A stretch of DNA of 64,000 bases, taken from Rallus limicola. Its lineage: Eukaryota; Chordata; Aves; Gruiformes; Rallidae. A program made the translations under genes and the position numbers. The notes under the pieces are model-generated. The model ran no database searches. It saw only the letters and a program-made list of their open reading frames with translations, and was not told the origin of the DNA. The stretch spans positions 15,058,146-15,122,145 of the forward strand of contig JAKCOZ010000001.1 of assembly GCA_022605955.1 (NCBI GenBank), given 5' to 3'. The first letter of the stretch is position 1; each line of letters starts with the position of its first letter. Positions 1 to 13,100 of the stretch are shown here, piece after piece.

Positions 1-234
1 GCGGCCCGGGAGGAGGGGACACGGGGCAGGTGACAGGCTCGTGTGTGGGAAGCGGCCCCGCTTCGTCGTTGTAGCGGGAGCTTCCTTGTCTCGAGTGGCA
101 GAATCCAGGCTGGCTGGCCAGGCTGGCTCCCGCGGGGCGGGCGCCCAGGTGAGGGTGTGCCCGTAGGGGCGTTTGGCTCCCCGGCTGCAGCGTCGCTCCT
201 GAGTACGCTCCCGGCCCCCGGAAGGTGCTTCTAA
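1..234. promoter_or_regulatory. GC-rich edge, possible CpG-island promoter of a neighbouring gene
   Basis: The first 230 bases are clearly richer in G+C and CpG than the following 14 kb. A strong plus-strand splice-donor match (CAG followed by gtgagg) lies at 146-154, and a weaker one near 29. No coding exon is recognisable on either strand. In mammals the gene beyond the 3' end of XPNPEP3 is RBX1 in the same orientation, so this could be the upstream edge of an RBX1 CpG island whose coding exon lies off the left end, or a divergent noncoding first exon. That identity is inference from synteny. Confidence 0.35.
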
Positions 235-3200
235 TGCTGGAGCTCTGATTCTTGGGTAGCGGCTCACTGAGATCACTTGGGATTTCTGTCTGTGCCCTCA
301 CCTGAAGGGCTGCGGCCCTTAATAAACTTCTGGGTCGTTTTCTGGCATCCTAAGATCTCCAGCAGCTGCAGGATGTAAAGCCCTTGGTGTTAGTGTTGTA
401 GCCCTTTTGCTTCAGGATTTTACTTTTTTTTTTAAAAAAAATGGACTGTCAGAATAGCTGAAGAAAAAGCACATGTTGTCCAGACCACAATTTAGCATGC
501 AAATTTGGCTAATAATCGTTATAATTAACATGGGATTTATTTGTGCTGCTAGAGCTGCCCAAGCCTTGCCTATTCTGTTGTGAAGATGGAGACAACAGGC
601 ATGGGAGCTGGTACTGGAAGTTTCCTCTCTCCACCAGTACAGCTCAGAGGACTTTTCTGAGAAGGTAGGTAGTAGTATTCTCCAAAGTAAAGCACCTGAG
701 GGGAAGATGCACCCTGCAAGACAACAGCAGGTCTTGAAGTACCACCCAGCTTTGCAGGTCCTTGGAGATGTACTACCCCTCTGCAGAGTCATCCCTTTTC
801 AGTCGTTTTGTACACTGAGTTGCTGTGTGGATGCAGGAAGGAGGAGGCAGCAGAAGCATAGAAAGAGCATTCTTCAGTGTGCATACAGGCAAGCGATATC
901 TATGCTGTACCTATCAGAAGTATCTGGGCTGTACAGCAACTGCACGATTCCTGTCTGGCTTCTTTATTTTGCTGTATGCATTACCTGAGATCAAATGCCC
1001 GCAGGAATATCTAGAAGTCTCAAATCTACTTTAAACTAGGGGCAGGCAGTAAGAACAAGATGATGCTACCATTGGATATTTCAGAATAATTTTCAGTGCA
1101 AGTTTTATTTGAAAGACATGTAATGCTTGTGTCTTGTGTTAAGCACACACCTAACTGTAGGGTCAGGTTGAGCCTGAAAGTTACATGCACATGAAGTAAA
1201 GGAAAGCTTGAAGAAGAAAAACACTCTCTTCGATTTATTCATCCTTTAACACCTCTAGTCACCTATGTGGAAATTTCCCATTTCTGGTAAGTGTCCCTTT
1301 CCCTGGGTGCTGCTCAGAGATGGTGCAGCTCTTTTCACTAACAAAGTGAAGCTGCACAGATTCAGCTTTTCAACCTGTTGCTCCCTACTCAGGACAGCAG
1401 CATGAAGGCCACTGCAAAGGAGTATTTTGAAAATTAGATGAGTGCTGGAGAAAACTGATTTTTGTTTTCCCCACCTTCAAGGAGATAGCTCTTTGCAAAG
1501 CTGAATTTGCAAGACTTTAATGGAAACATGAATTTTAAGCTTAAATCTGTATGATAATGCTCCCAAGTAGGAATCCAGGACTTTCAACAAACAGTAAGGC
1601 ATATACATACCAGAGAAATGTTAACATTAATTTTCACTTTAAGTGACTAGTGCAATATAAAGTTACAGTCTTTCCACCTCAGCTGATGTCACCACAGGGA
1701 GCTGGTTGCCAACAGGTGAAAGCCATGCAGCTGGCAATCACATGCTCTGGATGTATCTTTCGGTGTTTGGCAGCAAAAAAGAATATAATGATGCTGATTC
1801 TTGAGTTAAACCTTGCTAAAAAGGTGGTGGTGGTTTTGGGGAATTAAAAAAAAAAAGTAAATATGGTGCAGAATTAAACTGAAATCTGCACGCTTATTTA
1901 TCTCATAGTTTCTGATTGGTGCATGGAGATAGGTAATGCCAATGATATGAAGTACACTGAGAGATCTCCAGTGTGCTCATGTTCCCTGATATTCCTGCAC
2001 TTCATAACAAGATCTGAGCTACCCTCTTTACATGAATTAATCCGTTTTCTGTTTATTTTAGTGCCACCTTTTATTTCTTTTCTCCTAGGAAAAGTGCAGC
2101 CCCTCATGTATTTTCCCACTCCTGTATGTTACAGAGAGGCATCAGTAGCTGCTGCAGAAAGAAAGGCTTTGAAAAGCATCAGCCTCAAAAGAAATGTCCA
2201 GATGCTTTGAAGAATGGATCATTTTTCAAATCACCAGGACATCCATGGTAAAAAGAGGAGACTGCAAAGCTGAAGGGGCAGGGAGACAGACCAGGTGACA
2301 TGCAACAACTGCTTTGAATATAGTTAGTGCCAATTAAAATGAGACAAACTCCCTCCCTCTCCCAGTTGTCAGAAACTCTTCCTAGAGTCACATTACCAAC
2401 AACCTGTGCAGTGACCTTTGGAACCCTGTGTTTTTCACTTCAGTTACTGTTTTTCTCCTTTACGGCCCTTCTGGTGTATGATTTTTGTGCTGCAGCCACC
2501 ACCATTGTCCTGCATGGGATTAATCCACCACCACACCCTCCATTTGTGCACCCTTTGAACATGTGTGTCTGACTGGACTGCTATGGGACCGCTGGTGGAG
2601 AGGCAGCTGCTTGCAGCTTTCCAGTCTTCCCAGCCCCACAGACAAATTGAGAGGTGCATCTTCTGTTGTCATGTTGCATCCTCAGCACATGCACCAGCAC
2701 ACCAGGATCTCTCTGGGGCACTCTGGTCACTCTGGGGAATTAAACTGCTCTGAAAGAGAGAATTGCAACGCTTTCAAACACGCTTCAGAGCAACACTCCA
2801 CTTTACTGTGCAGTCCTGAGAGGAGGGACGGGCCTTTCAAAACTGCCAGGAACAAAGAGCCAGGGAAAAGGGAGGTTATCCCCTTTCCAAGTGCTTACAA
2901 ACCTCAAGTTTTCCTGCTGCCTGCCTGTGCTTTACCGTCTCAGTGCTGCCTGCTTCAGGTGTAATCTCAGTACTGTCCTAAACAGGAATTACCTGGTATT
3001 GAGCCTACTTCCCTTTCAGTACTTGCAAAACAAGGGTAAAAATCGCATGTTGCTGCTTTGTAAGAACTGTAGGGCTGGCTGGCTGCCCGTGTGTCCGTGC
3101 TGCTAAAACCATTTGACTTGACTAAGTCGGTATTTCTAGCACCCCTTGCTTTTGCAAAATGGTGCCTGTGCCCGCACCCACAGGCAGCATTCACAAATGA

Positions 3201-3750
3201 CTATTGGGGCAAAACTGAACCTGTTGTCTTTCCATATTGCCACAAAACTTCTCAAAGCTCATGAAGTAAGCAGACAACTTCCCACCGAGGCTCTGCAGCA
3301 TCCCTAGCTGATTCAGTGTGCTTGGCATAGGAAAGCCAAATTCAAAGAATAGAGCCAGAGGAGTAGATGAAACCATATATCCCATAGATTTTTGGACCAG
3401 ACTGTGCTTGGTTTCTGCAGAAACCCAACCCCCTGCCTCTCTGCATGTTTTCCACATGATGGTGACATTATACTCCATTATAGTACCCCCAGCTTTGGAG
3501 TCCATTACTGAAACCTCAGGAGAGAAATTGTTGCTCTTCCTTTCTCGTGGCATTCTACCTAAGTCACTTGATAACCTGTAGTTAAAATAACACACGACCA
3601 TCTTGGCAGCCTGCAGGTGCTCACAAAAAAACATGGTACTTAATGACTGTGCCCAAGCTCCTACAGACAGCCTGTCCCTACACGTGGAAAAGAGAGGCTG
3701 GGGCTGGGGCTGTAGACTCAACAAATGACGCTGTCCTCACAGTGAGCATC
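235..3750. other. Intergenic, no gene recognised
   Basis: Ordinary A/T-leaning sequence. Short open frames occur on both strands, the longest being 177 codons on the minus strand at 3191-3724, but none has a recognisable motif, paired splice sites in a sensible arrangement or resemblance to a known family. An AATAAA lies at 320-325 on the plus strand with no gene attached to it. Confidence 0.5.
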
Positions 3751-4130
3751 TCGGCCCAGGCCTGACAGTCACTTGCAGCTGATACAGAGAAACAAGTGGG
3801 ATCAACAGACCCCAGTGCATTAACAGTGATGATGTTGGGCTGATGCCACTCTGCTTCAAGAAAGGGTTTGAATCTATCCCTCCTCTGCATCAGCCCCCTC
3901 CCATCCCCTCCCCCCCCCCCCCCCGCCCCGTCCCCCCCCGTGGTCCCCGTCCTAATCCTCACCCCCTTCCGACCCCGAGCAAGGATCTCCACTTTAGGAG
4001 GAATCCCCACACCAACCCCACCTCCTCCCTACCAACCCTCTGCAGTTCTGGGTGTGGAGCTGCAGATGCTGATGCCATCTGGCTGTGCTGCCACCTCCTG
4101 AGAGAAACCAGCATCCCAGCTTCTGCTCAG
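3751..4130 (+). repeat. C-rich dispersed repeat, copy A
   Basis: This segment aligns by eye with 22992-23345. Shared landmarks in the same order are CCTGACA, CAGCTGATACAG (about 3776), AAAGGNTTTNAATCTA, a run of 15 C at 3910-3924 followed by GCCCCG, TCCTAATCC, GAGCTGCAG (4057-4065), GGCTGTGCTGCC (4081-4092) and GAGAGAAACCAGCAT (4100-4113). Order and spacing are too good for chance, so this is a dispersed repeat of a family I do not recognise. No coding capacity is supported. Confidence 0.6.
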
Positions 4131-7100
4131 AGGAGAGGACATCTTCTGTGCCCGGCTCGCAGCCTTCGTGGAGATCTCCAAGGGAGCCAGGGCTCTCTAT
4201 GCTGCCTGTAGCCTGGGAAAACAAGGCATGAGCCCAAGAGCCACCATACCTCTAGGTCAGCTGCAAGCCTGGCCACCTTTTTTATTCACAAGGCTGAAGA
4301 AGAGGTGGGAGGGTGACACTGCCTACAGCAACTGAGATTAAAAAAAAATGCTCATACAGGAAAGAGTGAGGTCTTGGGAGAGAAAGAGTCCTGCTTTAAC
4401 CTGAGCTGAGATGGCAGAGGCAGAGGCTGAAATTGTACTTCAGAGGGAGGGCAAGCCTCTCAGGGGGTAACATCAGCAGGGGAGCGATTGTTTTTAACCT
4501 GAATATCCCAGAAGAACTGCATGAGGTGACGGGAGGCTACAGGGTAGTCCAGGTATCGGAGGCGACGCTACTAACGGTACTAGAGACATCATTTGAAAAT
4601 CAGGTCACTGTCTGGATCTCCTTGGTTGCTTAGATGGGAGTTTTCAAAGGGCCTTATATCAAGAATTTACAAAAAAGGAGAATGTTATAACAGCTCAGTA
4701 CAAGTAGTTAGAGGTAGATTCATCTACTACTGCATGTAAGCAACATTGGAAGATGCTGCCAGGCTAATTAACAATAGTTAGAGAAAAATACGAGAGGAAC
4801 TGAAGTAGTAACACAAACTTGCCTGCATATAAATCAGTGAACTCCTACTGCCTTGGGAAATCCATGAACCTTCAGTTACATGAGGAGAGGCAGTTCCAGA
4901 CTGCTGTGTGGGAGACACTAAAGCACTGTTTACAGATATTCTCATCTACAACTTCTCCCTGACAGTCTTGAATGTGGGGAGAGAGTCACAGAGAGGGAAT
5001 AAGTGCTAAAATCAGAAAAAGACCCACATTATCACCAAAAGGAGGCCTGGAAGCTACCTTCACTCAGACAAAGGTTTTGATGCTGTTTGAAAGAAAGTGA
5101 GAACCATTGAGTTACAGCTTTCCATTTCTCTTCCCCCATTAAGTCTTTGCTCTTTTTTCCAAAAAATACAGTATCCCAAAATTCCTGCCTAGGTTTCTTC
5201 CCGAATCAAGTTCCTCACCGCAGGCTGTGCTCAACAAGACACAATTCATTAGCCTTTACTGTCTGTCACAAGAGGAGAGATGCTGCTGTCAGTAAAAGCA
5301 TTTTGTTGAGGCACTGGGTAGTTACAGCAAAGGCACCACTTGGCAGTTGAAAATTGTAAAAATCCAAATACAAGCTGCTTTTTAATTATTTTGGGGGAGG
5401 TGAGGGGAGTGGGAATGTGAAGGTGGAGTTCAGATATGATTTTTTTGGGGGAAACAAAATACCACTTCCTCTTGGAAAGACACAAAGGAATGGGAAAAAT
5501 ATAGGTGGCATGTGTGGGACATGGCAATTACTGGGACAAAAAATATATGGATATTACAAAAGAAGCCAACAGTGAAGGAGCCAGCAGTCCCCTGCCTCCC
5601 CCACAAGCATAAGCAGGAACAAAAAATTGTGGTACCTGACTCAAATAGCTCTCAGAAAGAAGGATTTCAAGTATTTCTGGCATCTAACTGCTCTCTGTCA
5701 TGAATGCCTAGATAAAGACAATATATTGAGTTTAGCCTTACTTTGGACTCCACTGCAAAGTCCATTATGGCATCTAGGTCAGCGAGTCCCACAAGAGATG
5801 GTCTGCCTTCCAGTCCTGTACCAAACAATACAATAAATGAACTGTCATACTTCTTTCCAGGTTCATATACCTCCAATGTGTTTTGTTGTGTCAAACATCC
5901 TTTCCTTTAATTTCAAAGCCCAGCACGACTGGATCTCCAGACAACCAGTGGAAAGAAGGGTCATTTGAAGCAGCGTGCTGTCACTGCCCAGCAAATGCAA
6001 GCTCCCCAATCCTGACAGCTTCAGGAAATGCAGAAAATAGGAGGGAGCAGAGAAACAAGTGTAAGGTGCAGGGGCTCCTGCTTTGGTAATTGTTGATTTT
6101 GGTAATTTCCCACTGCAGGGTGATCTAGTCCCTTTTCCCCTATCCCATCGCTGTGGTTTTGAGGGTTTTTTTCTCTCCTGTTGTCTTGTTTTTTTCTCTC
6201 TCCTGTTTAAGGAGTCATTGATTCCAATTTGTGCTAGGAGGGAGGGGAAGGAGCCATACCCAGCATCAGGAGTACTCTACCCACTCATCTGCAGACCTAA
6301 AAAGAGAAAAAAGAACAGGACAAAGTGCCACAGCTTCAGGGAGGCTCAAGCAAGACATATAGAAGTTCTATATTGGATGAGCATTTACTACAACTACCAA
6401 GGAGTTAATGCCTTTACCTCAGTATGTAGAAATACTGAGTTAGTATATACTGATCCTTATGTTCATGTTTGCTCGTATCCCATGACCCTCTTCTGTGAGT
6501 CTGCAGTCAGTCAAAACAACTGGTTGCACAGGTCTGAATGGAAATGTTACAAGTACATTTGAGGAAGCAGGAAAACTGTAAAAAGGAGGCCAGAGATAAT
6601 ACAAACATACAAACCATCACCAGTTACCAGACCCCCTTTCATTCCCTGGAGGAGAAAAAACAAAGCCTCATTCTCTTACTTTCCTTTGTTCATACAAGTG
6701 TTGACACAGTACCCACCTCTGCATTTAGATATGCTTCTCCTGGTGGGGTTGGACTGGCAAAGACAGCTTCTGCAAATGCCCATCAGACAGCAGCCTTTGG
6801 TTAGAAAGGGGCCTAAGCTGAGGAAGAGCACTTTGCAACTATTCTTTCACACAGCAAACCTGTCCATTAGTTCAAACATTTTGGATGGTACAAGGAAAAC
6901 TGTTCACTTTCTCTTCAGTTCTAGGATGGGAGAACATGGAGCAGATGACAATTTATCTGAGTAAGAGTGGGGTGTGGGAGGTTGAGGGACCAATAGCCCC
7001 CAGAAGCTCACAGGAGTGCAGCTTGCATTCCTTCCCATGTTTTCTGGTTAATAAGGAGTTGAGCTGCTTATGCTTGACTGTTTTTCTCTCAATTTACCCT

Positions 7101-7920
7101 ACTATTTCCATCAATTTACTCCTTTCACCCCTTCTTTCTCTCACAGTGTATTTTATTGTATGATTCTCTGGTTGTATGTTTGCATTTTTAAACTCAGTCA
7201 TTAAAACCCAGGTTGCAGGTTTGTTGGTGTGTAGAAATTACCAGGTAATCTTTCCCTTCTACAGACACCTCTTTCATGCCACCTTATTTGCATTCTGAAT
7301 CAATATTGAGCACAGGTCATTTTGCATCCCCCATTTCTTTGCAGCGAGAGCAAAAGCCTTGAAATTCCCCTGTAGATTTACGTGTTGTGAAGATAAAGGG
7401 ACTTACCCATGGTCCTCTTTGGGAGAGAGAAGTAATCTACTCTCTGAAAACACCAGAGGAAGTGAAGGCAAGCTAAAGGTTGGTAACTTTAGGTGTCCTG
7501 GCAAACATGGACTAGAAGGGGTTTCCTTTAAATGCACTTTGGATCTTTTTAGCCTCCAGGATGTGGAGGAGGAATTCTGCCAGAGTCCAGTGAGCAGTGA
7601 TATTCCTGCTGCCACCTGCCTTCTTCACTGCAGTTATAGCTGCCAAGAGAGTAAAAAACAACCATCATTTGATAGTGGACAGGTTCACAAATTCAACTTT
7701 CAGATGAACCTTTGGATGTTTTTTGGAAGCCTCTGACCACAGTTTGTAGCCAGCCCTCCTTTCCTGATGGGGCTGAGTGGATCTCACTCCATTAACTCTA
7801 TCTCCCTGAGGTTCTCTGTGCAAGTAAAAAGGAAAGTTGTCAAAGAACTTGGAGAGCACATTTGGGACTCATGTACGACAACACAACAGTGTTTTGTTTA
7901 CAGCAGCTTAATTTAAATTT
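4131..7920. other. Intergenic, no gene recognised
   Basis: No exon, RNA gene or identifiable transposable element was found. Open frames up to 159 codons (6083-6562) have no family resemblance. Confidence 0.5.
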
Positions 7921-8150
7921 GATTTCACATCAATTCGTTGAACAGCTGAGGAACCCCGTGTGGACACACTTATTTGCCTTAAGAGTTGGCTTAAAATCAG
8001 TTCCTAATCGATTTAAGCTCCGCTGATCAGATTTAAATATATATTTAAAAGGTCAACACAGCCTTTTGCATTGATTTAATGAAATGATATTGAAGGCAGC
8101 ACTTGAGTAAACTGGTGCAGCTCTGTGTAAAAGCTGTCTGAATTAGTGTA
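7921..8150. repeat. Possible ancient A/T-rich DNA-transposon-like relic
   Basis: The stretch has repeated TTTAA/ATCGATTTAAGCT-type words and a perfect 18-bp palindrome, TTTAAATATATATTTAAA, at 8032-8049. The word style resembles old nonautonomous DNA-transposon relics of reptile and bird genomes. No terminal repeats or target duplication could be fixed by eye, so this is tentative. Confidence 0.3.
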
Positions 8151-9769
8151 ATATGGATTGTCAAAAGATGGAGAAACATTTCTTCCTCTCAGAGCCTGCA
8201 AATTCAATCTCTGGACTGAATGCTAGCAAGATAAAGGCTGATGGATCTCTTGTCTGATGGAGCCACGTATTGATTTTATCATTAGATATACAAAACAAAT
8301 GCCTAATTCAGTAATGGGCACATTTTATGCCTTCCCTTGATGATGTTGATCTTAGCCCTACATGTATATATTTTAGTTCAAAATCCCCTGTTCAATATGG
8401 AAGTTAAAAACTCAGGCCTGGGAATGTTTTTTTAAATTATCATCTTTAGAAGATCAGAATCTGGAAAGATAGGAACTTAAAAAAATAGATAAATATCAGT
8501 ATGAAAGGATCACTTATGGCAGGAACCTTTTTACTGTTTAACAGGTGCAGATATTTGCCATAAATTAAATCTCATTTGTGATGAGTGGTTGAATTTCTCA
8601 GGAATCACTTTATTGGTATGTGAAATATTTACTATGTGTAGCTGGGCAGTTTCCCAGGAATTCTGATGAAACACTTTAATGCACAAGAAAGAGCATCATT
8701 TCTTCGTAACGCTTGAGAACATGTAAGCTTTGCCCCTCTCAGTAACTTATACAGAGTTTTTTGAAAACTATCCAAGTTGTCCATACAAAACATATCTAGA
8801 ATAACTACTAAGAAAGATCTTTTTAGGTAAAAAGCTATCTCTCCATTGAGGAAGCTTCTATTATAAACATTAATATCCAAAATAAAATATGCTTTCATTT
8901 AAATCACATTTTTCTTTACCCTATTTAGAAATTGCCTTTTCCTTCCAGAAGGGTGAGAAACCACATGTTGCTTTAAACAATTTCAGATTCCCAGAAGAGT
9001 GATATTGGGATCGCTTCAAAAAGCACACCAACTCAGAAGCCAATAACTAACATTTGGCTGGGAACTATTTGCATGTGTCCTTTGAATAAGAGACATTATT
9101 TGCTAAGAATTATTTATTTAGACGGTTCTACTATGGATTTCTGTATCTGTGGAACAACAAAACCATGGTGCAAAGGTAGGAGAGGCTTCCAGTTACTATC
9201 TAAAAGTTCTGGGTTCCCACTTGCAAGAGGAGATCTGGGTTTGCTAGTAGAGCAATTGATCTGCACGATAAACATGGGCAAGGTTAGCTCTTTTGAGTGT
9301 GTTACAATATGCAGGGAGGGGGGAAAAGGCCATAAATAGCAGGTTTACACAGAGAAGAAGAGTTTCAAACCAGTGTAGGCCGCATTCTGTGCAGCTGAGG
9401 AGCCACATAAAAAACCCAAGCTAAATTAAACAGCAATAAAAGCCAAAATGAACTGTGTTATATTAAAAAGCTAATACTGAGAGCCAGGAAAGCTCCAGAG
9501 TTTACATGAAGAGCCTGTAAAAAGCTAATGTAACTAACACCAGGGAACTCAGTAGAAAACACCTCTCTGCAAATCTGAAATGATATTATCAAGAAAAATA
9601 AGATCAAACTATTCCCAGGACCAAGAATAATAGAGGTATACACATTTACAAGGTTGAAATTTGGCCTCTGTTCCTGATTCACAGATGTATGTCACCAAAG
9701 CATATGTCTAATTTCAAGGATATGTTTCTCTGAGATGAAAGCAAGTCCTCTGTTCCACCTGGTACAAAT
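8151..9769. other. Intergenic, no gene recognised
   Basis: A/T-rich unique sequence with no convincing exon, repeat or RNA gene. Confidence 0.5.
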
Positions 9770-10185
9770 GGCCTCATCTAGTTCACCCCCCTGCCATGGG
9801 CAGGGACACCCTCCACTAGCCAAGGATGCCCAAAGCTCCATCCAACCTGGCCTTGAACACTGCCAGGGATGGGGCAGCCACAGCTTATCTGGGCAGCCTG
9901 TGCCAGGGCCTCACCTCCTTCATAGAAGAATTTCTTCCTTATTTCTAATCTAAATCCTGTCCTGTCACTACACTCCCTGATTAAGAGCCCCTCCACAACT
10001 TTCCTGTAGGGTCCTTTAGGTACTGGAAGACTGCAAAAAGATCTTTCCAGAGCCTTCTCTTCTCCAGGCTGAACAAGCCCAACTCTCCCAGCCTGTCCTC
10101 AGAGCAGAGGTGCTCCAGTCCCATGATCATCTTCATGGCCTACTCTGGACTCGCCTCTCCTTATGCTGGGGGCCCCACAGTGATG
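9770..10185 (-). mobile_element. CR1 LINE 3' fragment
   Basis: Reads as the reverse complement of the 3' part of a CR1 retrotransposon, with the typical strings ACCCCCCTGCCATGGGCAGG, CCAACCTGGCCTTGAACACT, TTCTCTTCTCCAGGCTGAAC and CTTATGCTGGGGGCCCCA. It is 5'-truncated, as CR1 copies usually are. An internal gap before CTTATGCTGG removes about 20 bases compared with typical copies. It has no intact reverse transcriptase. Confidence 0.9.
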
Positions 10186-13100
10186 TGGGTCCTGAAAAAG
10201 AGGCAACAAGTTTTTATTCATTTACTATGACTCACAGGAAACTGCTGTAAAACAGTCAAAGGTCAAAACTTTGAAGGCTTGCTTTTTTCCCCAAAGAGAT
10301 ACAAACTTTCCAAGTAATAAATGGATGAAGGTTTCTCTAGGAGGATGGCACACATTAGGCTAAAACCATTGAGCTAGTTTATTTTTACTCTGAAATTGAA
10401 GAATAACTGAAGTGACTGTCTTTTTATGCAATAATTTTAATTAAAGGGGGATTTGTGGCTTCTGCCATTAGTGCTAGCACATTTATACAGAGCTGCAAAA
10501 AAGAACTTAATTTCCCACAGAACAGGAGCTTCTTCCTGGCCCCACAGGCAAAAGCTTGTACAGAGCTTTTTGTCTCGCTGCATCTGACTAAGCCAGCAGC
10601 AGCCCCATGGAGAATGGTCCAGGAAAGGAGTGGCCAGATCAACTGGGAGACATTTTTTCCATAATTTGAATGCATCGTTAATGCTCAATGTTTCAAACAC
10701 TCGTTAAGAGTGTGACAGAGAACATCAGTCATTTCCATCAAGACTGGAGTTCAGAGGAGCGAAAACCCTACCCTAACAACTGAAACATTGCTGGGATAAC
10801 ATGGAAAACACTTGTTCCTGTTTCCACAGGCTCAGCAATACTTCAGGTGGCCTTTTGCTGAACATCAGCTGACCGTGTGATATTCAATAGCAGACCCCAC
10901 AGGAACTGTGCTTCCAGTCAGAGGCTGCAGCGTGCCAGTTCACTTCAAGACCAGTCTCATCTCAGCCACTTACTTCAGTGTTTTTGTCCCTGGGAGCAGC
11001 AACAAAAGACTTTTAAACTCTATTAACTGCAATTCATGTTGTTACCTTTCCTACATCAGTTTATCTACTTCAGATATTTTTATAAATGTGTTTCTTGAAT
11101 AAAAAGCTAGCAATGAGGAACCAATGTCCATTTTGCCCAGATGTGTATAAGCCAAAAATGTTTTGAATCTTCTAATTTATCTAACAATGTCAAAGCTGGG
11201 GGAGGGGGATGTGACATCTGCAACAAGTGTAGATTTCAAGAATGCCTCTATTTGCCATTTGGCAGTTGAATAATATTCTTTTGAAGAAGTAATAGATATA
11301 ATAAAGGAGATAAAGCAAAATTGTTGTTCCTTGACACTAGTGACCTCTCAAAACTTCCTGAATTGGATTAAATATTATCATCACCAGGCCAGCCACCTCC
11401 TGGTAAAACCAAGTAATGTTTTGTGGCACGGACAGGTTACGAGAGACTGAATGGAAGAGCCTGAGCAGAGCAAGGCACGCCGAGAGCAAAATGACAATAC
11501 GACTGGCTTGAAAGGATGGAGGAAATAATGAATTCAAAATAAGCAACAGAGACTGCCCATCGCTGCATGCTCAGTTCACAGATGCTGTATGGTCACTGCT
11601 CGCAGATCAATTACTTGGCAGAGGAAAGTAGGTGTATATCTACTTCCCCTATTTGAATTGAAAAGGAACCACACAGAAGAGTATATAGTGGGTGGGCACA
11701 AGCTCTTCTCCTCCAGGCATGGAATAAAGCTGTCATGGAGTTATCCTCCTGGTCAATGCTTGGCGTTGGGACAGGATGCCTGCATCAACTTCCTCCAGAC
11801 CTTCTCTAAACTTTTTTTCAGGGCAAATCCAGGTTATGGGCCCGGTGAAAGGTCACCCCTCCTTTTAACTACGCTCTGTGGCATTTGCATCTTCCAGCAC
11901 ACAAGCTGGAGCAAGCGTGCCAGTGGAAACATTCTGGAAACATCAGGTGACAGGACAGGAATATCTCCTGCCACGGTCTGTGGCAGCGGCATCAATAAAA
12001 GTTTACCAGGTAGAGTGGGTAGATGTCAAATGGGAAACAAGAACAACAAACTGGCACTGAGGATTTCAAAGGAAGTCCTTTGCTGTTGGTGAGGTTAAAG
12101 TGAATGAATGTAACAGAACATGGTTTTGAGGATGGGCCTTTTCTGAAACACCAGATCCCGAGTCCAGAACGTAAACTAACAGGCAACATTGGTTCACAGG
12201 ATTTCTCAGTTCTCTCCTTCACACTTACATGTCAGGATTTGGATTTTTCTTTCACTTTGTGTTGGCACAAATAGTCTGAGATCTCCAAAGCCAGGTGATT
12301 CAGGGCATAAACGGGAGACTTGGATAACATCTGGACTATTCTCATGTCTGACCTAGTCACTTTTTTATAGGAATAAACATGATGGCAAAAAGAGGGGCAG
12401 GATTCAGCTCCAGATGAGTCACTTTGCAGCCACTTTGCAACTTTGCATTTCATTTTTGAAGAACAGAAAGATGATATTAAGTACTAGGGAAAAAATTAAA
12501 AGGAGATGACACTGTTTACTGCAAGACTTGATGTTCTTTTGTTGTGTGGATGTGTCCAAAATCTTTCCTACCAGAGGAGAGCCATGAAACACACTTGTCT
12601 CTTCCTTGCTTCTTTTCTTCCTGTCCTCTCTGGTCCTTTGTCCATTAGGGTTTGCTTTCCTTCCTAAACCATGAGCACACCTGTGGTGGGTTGTGCAGCT
12701 CTGGTGTCTCTTGAGAGTTCCAACTGAAGGAAGTTCAGAGTTGTAGGCATTTTAATGGAAGCATAGTCACAGTTCTACTGTCAAGGCTAAAGTGAACCCA
12801 GAGCAAGTATCCAAGCTCTTCATTAAACATATAAAGTTGCTCCTTCTCCTCCCTATAATGCCTGCTGGGAGGGGCGGGGGGTGAGCAAAAAAAAAGATGC
12901 ATAGATTTTTAATGACAGGGTGGTTAACAGCTGGAGCAAGTAACTGCAAGAAACAGTTCTCTATCTCACTCTTCTCCCTCCCCCAGGCCTCAGATCAAGG
13001 CCAAACACTGTACTGGCAGGTCTGTTGCTGTCGCACATGAGCTACCAGGCTCAGCGCTGAATTGAGGAAGTAAAATGTAATGGCTGTGAGAGGAAGGTGC

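Noticed and set aside
3191..3724. 177-codon minus-strand frame
   Set aside because: No recognisable family, no promoter or intron context, composition unlike a conserved protein. A length like this is expected by chance in 64 kb on six frames.
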